Assembly: GCA_903871935.1 (NCBI GenBank)
Contig: CAIQIQ010000004.1
Location: forward strand, 1-37,252
Reading direction: 5' to 3'
DNA length: 37,252 nt
Source of the DNA: an uncultured Phycisphaerales bacterium
GTDB taxonomy: Bacteria > Planctomycetota > Phycisphaerae > Tepidisphaerales > Tepidisphaeraceae
Part shown: positions 15,121 through 21,675 of the stretch, piece by piece
Layout of the letters: the number at the start of each line of letters is the position of its first letter
Numbering within the stretch: position 1 is the first letter of the stretch
Notes under the pieces: generated by a model
The model's input: the letters and a program-made list of their open reading frames with translations, nothing else
The model's database searches: none
Told to the model about the DNA's origin: nothing
Position numbers and translations under genes: made by a program

Positions 15121-17428
15121 CGTTATTCTCCTGCTGCAACTCCGTCTGCTGCCTGAACTGCCGCAACTCAAGCAGGCTCAGGAGGAAAGCCAGCGTCGAT
15201 TCGGCGCCCTGGTTTTCATTGGTACGGTCGGGATGGAGCCCATCGCGGCAACCGCCGGTCTGGGGGTCATAGACTGCGGCGTTCAGGTGATTGCGGCCAA
15301 GGAACCAGGCGAAACAGCGCTGGGCTTCCTTCATCCAGAACTCATCATGGGTGCTGCGGTAGGCCTCAAGGCAGGCGGAGCACGAAGCATGGGCCTCAAT
15401 CGGCTGCTGATCGAAACGCGGTTTGGGTTCGCCGCGGCGCCAGATCTGGTCGACGCCTACCGGCTCGAAACAGCCTTCCGGTCCCGTCTGGACGTGCATC
15501 AGCCAGCGCAGAGAATCCAGTCCGGCATCGCGCCACTGGGTGTTTCCCGTCCATTGGCCGGCCATCAGCAGGGCGTGGGGCAGCTTTGCATTCACATAAC
15601 TGAGGTACGGTTCAAACCAGCACCAGTCCGGCCCGTGGTTGTCCTGGTAGAGTTCGAAGAGCCGCAGCGCCAACTCAAGCCGAAGCCGTTTGATCTCCGA
15701 ATCGCCACTCAGGGAGCGCAGGTAATCATGCATCCCCACCAGTGCGAAGGCCCACGCGCGCGGGCTGGTGAAGGTGCGGCAACAGGGGTATGCCACGGAA
15801 AAAAGCTGCGCAGCGGCGTTGCGGAGCGATGGCAGATGCGATCGACCCACAATCGCCCCCAGCGCCCAGAGCGCGCGGGCATGGCTGTCTTCTGACCCGA
15901 CAGCATCCAACCAGCGGCGATCATACCCCACAAAGTTGTGGAACTGTGTTGCCTTGGCGTCGAAGCAGTAGCGGATGAAGGCCAGGTACTTTCTCTGCAG
16001 CGATGGGGAGCAGGTCTCCACCGCACGGGCTTCCTCCTCCAGCATCACCGCAACAATCAGGCCTCGGGCATTATCGTCAAGGGTATATCCCTCCGCGTAG
16101 TTGGGAATCGTGAAGATGGCATGCTGAAAGAGCCCGGTGTCATCGGTCATGGCCAGCAGGTGATCGAGTTTCACTTCGGGCAGTTCAGGCGTTCGCAGGA
16201 GAATGGAGCGGCGGGTGCTGGCGCGGCGATTCAGGCGGGCGCTGTGGAAAGATTCCATGTAGCGGGCGGCGACAGTGGGCCACACCATGCTGCGGCCGTG
16301 CTGGTATGCCTTCTTCCGCATCGTGTTTCGCGCGACGTCATCGTCGAGCAGGTGAGCGATTGCCTCGGCCATCGCGCCAGTGTCTTGGAAGGGGACCAGG
16401 GCGCCACGGCCATCGGCGAGGAGTTCCTCGGCATGCCAGTATGGCGTGCTCACGACAGCTTTGCCGGCCCCGACAGCATATGCGAGGGTGCCGGAGGTCA
16501 CCTGCTGCCGGTTCTGGTAAGGGGTTACGTATACGTCGGCAGCGCCGATGAAGGCGATCAGTTCTTCGATGGAGACGAAGCGGTCATGGAAGGCCAGGTT
16601 CTCGGATACGCCCAGGCGCTCGGCCAACTGCTGTAGCCCGAGGCGATAGCTCTCGCCCTCGCTGGCGCGCACATGCGGATGCGTGGCGCCGACGACCATG
16701 TAGGTGGTCTGCGGGTGCCGGGCGATAATGGCGGGCAAGGCTTGGATTACATGCTCAATACCCTTGCCAGGCGACAGGAGGCCGAAGGTCAGCAGCACCT
16801 TGCGCGACTCAGCGCCGAACTGGTCCTTGTAGAAGCTGGGATCGACAAAGGGCACATCGGGGATGCCGTGGGGGATCAGGTCAATTCGCGAGCGATCGAT
16901 GTTGCAGCCGGATTTGAGCAGGTCCACAGCACGCTCGCTCATGACCACAAACCGTTCGCAATAGCGGGACATTACCTGCATGACGCGGCGGTGTGCGGGC
17001 GAGGGATCTTCAATGACGGTGTGCAACGTGGCGACAACCGGAGCTCGAAGGTTCTTCAACAGGGTCAGGACAAACTCGCCGGCTTCGCCGCCGAAAATGC
17101 CAAACTCATGCTGAAGGCACACGATGTCGACGTTGGAAATGGCCAGGAAGTCGGCCGCCCGGCGGTAGGCATCCAAATCGCGATCGCCGATCTCAAAGCG
17201 GACGGCAGGGGGGTACTCATAGCCCTCAACCCGATCATTCATAGGCAGAACCATTGTCTGTATCTGCGGGAAGGCGGCAGAGAAAGCCGTGGCCAGGTCG
17301 GTCGTGAATGTGGCGATGCCGCACTGGCGGGGCAGGTAGTTTCCAACGAAGGCTATTCTTTGGATCGGTTCGGGCATCGCGGCAATGCTGGAAGCCCCAG
17401 TTTGTTCGACTCGACTCTCCCCGATCAT
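15047..17428 (-). CDS. GT4 glycosyltransferase fused to an alpha/alpha-toroid domain
   Basis: A 793-residue protein. Residues about 20-400 form a GT-B, GT4-like transferase: RIAFVGNYLPRQCGIATFTTDL, LQHEFGIFGGEAGEFVL, LLTFGLLSPGKGIEHVIQAL, and the donor-site loop PYQNRQQVTSGTLAYAVGAGKAVVS, which replaces the common E-x7-E. Residues about 430-780 are a helical-hairpin domain (NYAEGYTLDDNARGLIVAV, ARALWALGAIVGRS, PDWCWFEPYLSYVNAKLPHALL) like six-hairpin glycosidases. This fusion next to GH130 suggests synthesis or turnover of a mannose-containing oligosaccharide. The start is the ATG at 17426-17428 with GAGGGGA upstream; a longer frame to 17524 lacks this. Confidence 0.8.
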   Translation of the reverse strand: MIGESRVEQTGASSIAAMPEPIQRIAFVGNYLPRQCGIATFTTDLATAFSAAFPQIQTMVLPMNDRVEGYEYPPAVRFEIGDRDLDAYRRAADFLAISNVDIVCLQHEFGIFGGEAGEFVLTLLKNLRAPVVATLHTVIEDPSPAHRRVMQVMSRYCERFVVMSERAVDLLKSGCNIDRSRIDLIPHGIPDVPFVDPSFYKDQFGAESRKVLLTFGLLSPGKGIEHVIQALPAIIARHPQTTYMVVGATHPHVRASEGESYRLGLQQLAERLGVSENLAFHDRFVSIEELIAFIGAADVYVTPYQNRQQVTSGTLAYAVGAGKAVVSTPYWHAEELLADGRGALVPFQDTGAMAEAIAHLLDDDVARNTMRKKAYQHGRSMVWPTVAARYMESFHSARLNRRASTRRSILLRTPELPEVKLDHLLAMTDDTGLFQHAIFTIPNYAEGYTLDDNARGLIVAVMLEEEARAVETCSPSLQRKYLAFIRYCFDAKATQFHNFVGYDRRWLDAVGSEDSHARALWALGAIVGRSHLPSLRNAAAQLFSVAYPCCRTFTSPRAWAFALVGMHDYLRSLSGDSEIKRLRLELALRLFELYQDNHGPDWCWFEPYLSYVNAKLPHALLMAGQWTGNTQWRDAGLDSLRWLMHVQTGPEGCFEPVGVDQIWRRGEPKPRFDQQPIEAHASCSACLEAYRSTHDEFWMKEAQRCFAWFLGRNHLNAAVYDPQTGGCRDGLHPDRTNENQGAESTLAFLLSLLELRQFRQQTELQQENNDEQRGANSIRDRGVGTTHPGAVPA

Positions 17429-17553
17429 GCTTGTCTTCCCCTCTAAGGAACCAGCCGCTACCACACATGGAATGGGCGAACGATTCGCCTTGCTCCTCTG
17501 CAACAAGGGGCGTGCCACAGGCAACGAAGCAGCGATTATTTGGTTGCTGCCGC

Positions 17554-18552
17554 TTACGGGGCCGGAATCACTGTGCGGTACCAGTCCATCGTGACCTTTA
17601 GGCCCTGCTCAAATCCAACAACCGGCTTATATCCGATCATAGCGCTGATTTTGGCGAGGTCAGCATAGGAATGTTTGATATCACCGGCCCGATCAGGCTG
17701 GTAGACGGGCTTAAGATCCTCACGGCCCATGGCGCGGGCCATGGTTTCGGCAAGCTGGTTGACGCTGATCTGCCCGGCGCAGCCGACGTTGAGAACCTCG
17801 CCCATGATGGGCTTGGGAGACCGCATGGCCAGAAGATTGGCTTGGACAGAGTTGTGGACGAAGGTGAAATCGCGTGATTGCAGACCATCGCCAAATATGG
17901 TGGGGCGCTGGCCGGCGATCAGTGCCTTGGCGAAGGCGGCGATGACGGCAGCATAGGCGCTGTTGGCATTCTGGCGGGGGCCAAAGATGTTGAAATAGCG
18001 GGTGCAGCAGGTGTCCAGACCGTAAGCGTTGCTGTACGCGCTCATCAAGGCCTCATCGGCGACCTTGTTGGCCGCGTAGGGGCTCTTGGCCCTGACCGGC
18101 ATATGCTCGATCCACGGCACGGGGTTGTCGCCGTAGGCACTGGAGGAGGCGGCAAAGACGACCCGCTGCACTTTGGCGGCGCGGCTGGCTTCCAACACAT
18201 TGAGCGTGCCGGTAACGTTTACATCGTTGTACAGGCGTGGCTGTTCGACGCTACGCGGCACTGAACCGAGCGCAGCCTGGTGGAGGACGTAGCGGCAACC
18301 GGCCACCGCACGCTGCACAGCGGCCATGTCGAGGATAGAGGCGTGGATGAACTCGATTGGGCCAAAACCGTCGAGATTGGCACGATCGCCGCCGGAAAGG
18401 TCGTCGATTACGACCACCTTGGCACCCAGGGAAGTCAGAGCTTCGCAGAGGTGCGAGCCGATAAAGCCGGCACCGCCGGTGACCAATACGCGAACGTCGC
18501 GAAATGCATTGCCGTGCAGAGCCTGCCAGTCGGTTAACCCAAGTGTCTTCAT
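17554..18552 (-). CDS. NAD-dependent sugar-nucleotide epimerase (UDP-GlcNAc 4-epimerase-like)
   Basis: A 332-residue extended short-chain dehydrogenase/reductase. The NAD site is VLVTGGAGFIGSHLCEAL (about 22-39); the catalytic residues are in AASSSAYGDNP (Ser) and SPYAANKVADE (YxxxK). The stretch HQAALGSVPRSVEQP is typical of the WbpP/Gne group that interconverts UDP-GlcNAc and UDP-GalNAc, but GalE-like or glucuronate epimerases cannot be excluded. It is first in a minus-strand run with the glycosyltransferase and GH130 genes, supplying an activated sugar. In the uninterrupted chromosome its start lay 41 bp downstream of tRNA-Ser; the element has separated the two, so its promoter now comes from the 41-bp gap or from the element. 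Confidence 0.85.
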   Translation of the reverse strand: MKTLGLTDWQALHGNAFRDVRVLVTGGAGFIGSHLCEALTSLGAKVVVIDDLSGGDRANLDGFGPIEFIHASILDMAAVQRAVAGCRYVLHQAALGSVPRSVEQPRLYNDVNVTGTLNVLEASRAAKVQRVVFAASSSAYGDNPVPWIEHMPVRAKSPYAANKVADEALMSAYSNAYGLDTCCTRYFNIFGPRQNANSAYAAVIAAFAKALIAGQRPTIFGDGLQSRDFTFVHNSVQANLLAMRSPKPIMGEVLNVGCAGQISVNQLAETMARAMGREDLKPVYQPDRAGDIKHSYADLAKISAMIGYKPVVGFEQGLKVTMDWYRTVIPAP

Positions 18553-18592
18553 GAGCTTAATGTCCTTTAGTTCAACAACGGATTCATGTCAG

Positions 18593-18650
18593 CGGAGGCG
18601 ACAGGATTTGAACCTGTGGTACCCTTGCGGGCACTCCGGTTTTCAAGACC
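18593..18650 (-). pseudogene. 3'-half copy of tRNA-Ser (attachment site)
   Basis: From the anticodon loop to the discriminator base, this matches tRNA-Ser, including T-arm and acceptor 3' strand. The variable arm (18619-18634) differs from that of the intact gene at 34874-34960 yet still folds (GTGCCC with GGGTAC around GCAA). The 5' half is missing, so it is not a functional tRNA. It is probably the displaced host 3' half. Confidence 0.9.
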
Positions 18651-18731
18651 AGACCGATCCGCAGAGACTCCCAGTAAAACCGGGACTTTCTCTCCACTTG
18701 AGTCTAACACTGCCAAGAGCAATACGCCAGT

Positions 18732-18756
18732 TACTGGCATGCTGGGTGGCATACAA
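18732..18756 (+). repeat. arm-type repeat, copy 1
   Basis: A 25-bp sequence (begins TACTGGCATGCTGGG, contains two TGGCAT 12 bp apart) identical to 34767-34791 and, inverted with two mismatches over 24 bp, to 33105-33128. It lies about 80 bp inside the left attachment core. Confidence 0.85.
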
Positions 18757-18922
18757 AACGATGCTGACTTGGCGGAGATTCTGGCGGCATGGCCAAACCT
18801 GCCTAAGGCGCTCAGAGCTGAAATCGCAGCGATGGTGAAGTCGGCCAGGGAAGGGAGCAGGCTATGAACGATGTGCTATCAGCAGGCGCAGCAACGACCG
18901 AATCCCCAAGGAAATCGCTATT

Positions 18923-18947
18923 TCACCGCCTGCACCTCAGGCGGTGA
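18923..18947. other. perfect 10-bp hairpin at left end of element
   Basis: TCACCGCCTG (18923-18932), loop CACCT, then its exact complement (18938-18947). It lies after the integrase-tail stop. No T-run follows on either strand. It could protect RNA ends or bind a protein. Confidence 0.6.
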
Positions 18948-18982
18948 TACCGCGTGGCGGAAGCCCCTATAAGTGTGCAACA

Positions 18983-19354
18983 ATGAACAAGACAGCATGG
19001 ACAGACCCGAAGGGTACTCAGGAAGCTCATAGGCGGGCTGGCGGCCGGCGCAGGTACAATGCCGAACGCCGCACACAGGCGGCCCGACGACTCATCCCAC
19101 TGGCACGCGAGATCGCTGCCGTGGGAGCCTTTAGGAAGACGTTGGATGGAACGCAACTCACGGAGCTGCCTCGACATATGATTCTGTCGTTGGCCAAGGT
19201 CTTGGGCGTGCATCGTTCCACGGTATGGAGAGATGTGCAGCGGCTGCGCAAGTGGCCCTCTCGCTGGAGGTACTCCCGTGATACTGGCCTGGTCACCGTT
19301 CGCCTGTATCGGCTGGGGGTGTTTGTTTGGCGCCCCCGAGGTCGACGGCGATGA
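18983..19354 (+). CDS. small helix-turn-helix protein, paralog 1
   Basis: A 123-residue basic protein starting MNKTAWTDPKGTQEAHRRAGG. The N-terminal arginine-rich block AHRRAGGRRRYNAERR and the block RHMILSLAKVLGVHRSTVWRDVQRLRKWPS (a helix-turn-helix with the recognition helix HRSTVWRDVQRL) point to DNA binding. Its close paralog is at 26712-27092; similarity extends over the coding region and into both flanks. The upstream ATG at 18944 is less likely because the paralog shares homology only from the later ATG. I infer a regulator, possibly of the cargo genes that the two copies enclose; the family is not named. Confidence 0.65.
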   Translation: MNKTAWTDPKGTQEAHRRAGGRRRYNAERRTQAARRLIPLAREIAAVGAFRKTLDGTQLTELPRHMILSLAKVLGVHRSTVWRDVQRLRKWPSRWRYSRDTGLVTVRLYRLGVFVWRPRGRRR

Positions 19355-19401
19355 AACACTGAGCCGCCAGGGCCATGCCTCTAGTGAATCCGCATGGGGG
19401 C

Positions 19402-19416
19402 GATAATCATTATTGC
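19402..19416. promoter_or_regulatory. palindrome downstream of HTH paralog 1
   Basis: ATAAT-C-ATTAT core within GATAATCATTATTG; the equivalent site after paralog 2 (27130-27144) is a perfect CAATAAT-C-ATTATTG. Conservation in the duplicated non-coding flank suggests a protein-binding site. Confidence 0.45.
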
Positions 19417-19486
19417 CTATGGTTCAATCACAGGTGCGTCGTGAAAGAGGTAGGTTGCCATGGCGATGCAGGATGGCTGCAGTGCA

Positions 19487-20758
19487 TCAAGACTCAATCT
19501 CGACGCGCAGGTACATGCGACCCACGGCAAGCACCAGCCTTTGCCGATAATTCTCGCCGGTAACATGAAACACCGGTTCGCCCAGTACCTTCGGTAGGAC
19601 TGCTGAGGGGTCGATGTACACCTCGCCTACTAGCCAGGTGTGGTCACGGGTCCGAAGGCGGAAGCCGAAGTTGTTGTCGAACGGCAACGACCAGAACCGT
19701 GCCCTCTCCCCATTCTCAACGTAGTACTTCAGCAGCGCAAAGGTCTGCTTGATCTGCTGTGTCCAGGGACACGAGGTGAGGCAGCTCCAGTCTGTTGCGA
19801 TCTGGGCATGGATATCCTTTGATGGCAGGTATCCCTTCCGCGACGTGAACCGTGCTGTTGCTGTCGTGTTGTCGAGCACGTAACGCTTGAGGTAATCAAT
19901 GAGTTCGTTGGCCGGAGAGGCATCGTCCAGGTTGATCTCCTCTGCATCGCCTAGAAGATCGTCCACATGATCATCGAGTGAAAGGGCGATATCGCCAAAG
20001 TCACCTTTGCTTTCCTTTCCCTCCCGTGTTCTCCACTCAAACTTCGTTTCACAAAGAAGCAGCCGACCGGCAGGAGCTTCAATGAACGCGAGAAAGTTGC
20101 ACTTTGGCCGCCTAGTCTCCGTCACACGCTTGATATGCGCACCAACCAGCGAGTCAGGGAGCCAACTTAGAGCTTCGGGGAAGTAGCCGGGCATATACCG
20201 GCTTTCACCACCCTTGACCTTCAGTTCCCATGTCATGTCCGGTCCGATGGCGATCTCTACTCCGATCGGGTGACCCGCATCATCAGAAGCAATGTAGATG
20301 GCAAAGTGCGGATAGCACTCCTGCACTGATCCCACCTGTATCGCGGACTTGCAGTGCGCCACGTTTGTCAGCACACTTGCGAGGATCCGAGGCCGACTCC
20401 AATCCTGTGCGGCGATCGGCTTTAGCTCATTGATCTGCCGGTCAAGCTCTGCGAGCTTGCTGTCCTCCTCGCTGATCTGGGCATCGATCTCGCTGATCTT
20501 GCCGCTCAGCGCCGCTGTATCCAGCCCTTCCGCCTGTACCTGTTCGAGAAGTTTCGCTTTCTTCGCACGCTCCTGCGCAAAAGTATGTGATGTATTCGCA
20601 ACCCGCTGTCTCTCCGTGTTGAGACGAGCGATTTCATTCTCTCGGCGGGTCGCCTCCTGCTTAGCCAGTTCCTCCGGTCGAGTCAGGTAGTCAGTCAGGT
20701 CTATGTGGGTAGGCGGGTCAACGACGGCGGTCGCCGGTTCTGACGCTTGCATGGTCAT
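19487..20758 (-). CDS. cargo protein with N-terminal coiled coil, family unknown
   Basis: A 423-residue protein. Residues about 25-120 form a long charged coiled coil (RPEELAKQEATRRENEIARLNTERQRV..., KISEIDAQISEEDSKLAELDRQINELK). The remainder (about 130-423) is mixed alpha/beta without membrane segments or a motif I recognise; it includes CSAIQVG-like and CETKFEWRTREG segments and ends RMYLRVEIES. The start is the ATG at 20756-20758, with AGGAG five bases upstream. No signal peptide, so it is cytoplasmic. It lies between HTH paralog 1 and the 208-residue gene, same strand as the latter two cargo genes but separated by 253 bp. The position in the variable zone of a mobile element makes a defence or fitness role possible, but nothing in the sequence proves it. 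Confidence 0.7.
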   Translation of the reverse strand: MTMQASEPATAVVDPPTHIDLTDYLTRPEELAKQEATRRENEIARLNTERQRVANTSHTFAQERAKKAKLLEQVQAEGLDTAALSGKISEIDAQISEEDSKLAELDRQINELKPIAAQDWSRPRILASVLTNVAHCKSAIQVGSVQECYPHFAIYIASDDAGHPIGVEIAIGPDMTWELKVKGGESRYMPGYFPEALSWLPDSLVGAHIKRVTETRRPKCNFLAFIEAPAGRLLLCETKFEWRTREGKESKGDFGDIALSLDDHVDDLLGDAEEINLDDASPANELIDYLKRYVLDNTTATARFTSRKGYLPSKDIHAQIATDWSCLTSCPWTQQIKQTFALLKYYVENGERARFWSLPFDNNFGFRLRTRDHTWLVGEVYIDPSAVLPKVLGEPVFHVTGENYRQRLVLAVGRMYLRVEIES

Positions 20759-21011
20759 ATGTGTGCTCCTGTGCTCTGGTGGACCAGAAGGCAACTCGCC
20801 TCACGGCCTTCCTTTCCAGCCTACCGCCGGAACAAGCGCTACGCCATTATGGTCGGGGTCGGTTTGTATAATCGCTTCAGCCCTTTGGTAGGATGCATAG
20901 GTTTCGTGGTACTGTGGTCGAAATATCCCCTGGTGCGGCCGCGAAGAGCAGTCGTAGAGGCCAGAAGGCATCTGGTGCATGCGCTGCGGCGTTGTTGTTC
21001 AGGTGGGTGTA

Positions 21012-21638
21012 TCAGGGGCTACTCGCCGTACCACCGGTTGACGATGCCTCCTGGCCGGCCGGTGTTGGTGTACCTCGGGCCACGATTGCGGGACGACGAA
21101 AGTCCCACGAGAAGACAAAGCTGGTTTGCTTGTCGTAGAGGATGACGCCCTTGTGCAGCGCCATTCTCCTGAAGATGCTGTATTCACGTGGGTGATTTTC
21201 GGGCTGCCCCATGAACTTGTAGCGGCAGGAATTCCGCTTCGGCATCGGCCATTTTCGGATGAGCTTGTTTGCGGCCAGTGCGATATAGGCCGTCTGGAAG
21301 GCATACTCGGTATATGGTCCATCCGCATCGAGCCATGGTTCGATTTCCCGCCCCTGAACTCTGGCCGCAGGAGGGTTCGCAGTGATCTTGGCCTTTAGTT
21401 CCTTCAGCACTTCCAGTCTGGCCTGAAGCTGGATAACGGCAACGCCGGCAGTCCCTAGCTGCTGTGAGCCAGCCAGGGCCTTGACCTCGCCGGCGACAAA
21501 CTGTCCTGCGAGCTTCCCGACCGCTTCCATTGTCTGCCGTAACCGATCCTCGTGCTGGCGCGTGAGGTCATCCAAGTCGATTTCCCTCACCACGTACAGG
21601 AGTACGTTCTCCTCCGTCGATTGCCATTTGCGGGCCAT
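21012..21638 (-). CDS. cargo protein, 208 residues, family unknown
   Basis: The start is the ATG at 21636-21638 with a strong AGGAGG six bases upstream; the open frame continues upstream but only as a shadow of the 90-bp repeats. It begins MARKWQSTEENVLLYVVREI. Residues about 15-95 are helical and charged (DDLTRQHEDRLRQTMEAVGKLAGQFVAGEVKALA, LQARLEVLKELKAKI), the C-terminal half is mixed with aromatic and basic residues. No motif is recognised. It follows the 817-residue membrane protein by 37 bp and is almost certainly in one operon with it, so the two may act together. Confidence 0.7.
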   Translation of the reverse strand: MARKWQSTEENVLLYVVREIDLDDLTRQHEDRLRQTMEAVGKLAGQFVAGEVKALAGSQQLGTAGVAVIQLQARLEVLKELKAKITANPPAARVQGREIEPWLDADGPYTEYAFQTAYIALAANKLIRKWPMPKRNSCRYKFMGQPENHPREYSIFRRMALHKGVILYDKQTSFVFSWDFRRPAIVARGTPTPAGQEASSTGGTASSP

Positions 21639-21675
21639 CACTTCCTCCTGAGCCGCTGTCTGCCGCCGCAATCGC

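Larger units (their letters stand above)
18586..18867 (+). pseudogene. detached C-terminal tail of the integrase frame
   Basis: The frame reads through the tRNA copy as AEATGFEPVVPLRALRFSRP and continues to VTGMLGGIQNDADLAEILAAWPNLPKALRAEIAAMVKSA, ending at 18867. The integrase at the other end reads its tRNA copy in the same frame (AEATGFEPVDTLRRLRFSRPVQ stop). If the element circularises, the two are joined in frame and the integrase gains about 80 residues with the WPNLP helix block, which resembles the tail of planctomycete tyrosine recombinases as I remember them. In the integrated state this piece has no proper start and is probably silent. Confidence 0.7.

Noticed and set aside
18593..18650. 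Second functional tRNA-Ser
   Set aside because: Only the 3' half is present; D-arm and acceptor 5' strand are missing.
20747..21145. 132-codon plus-strand frame in the gap between cargo genes
   Set aside because: Overlaps the start of the coiled-coil gene and the end of the 208-residue gene on the other strand; composition not protein-like.
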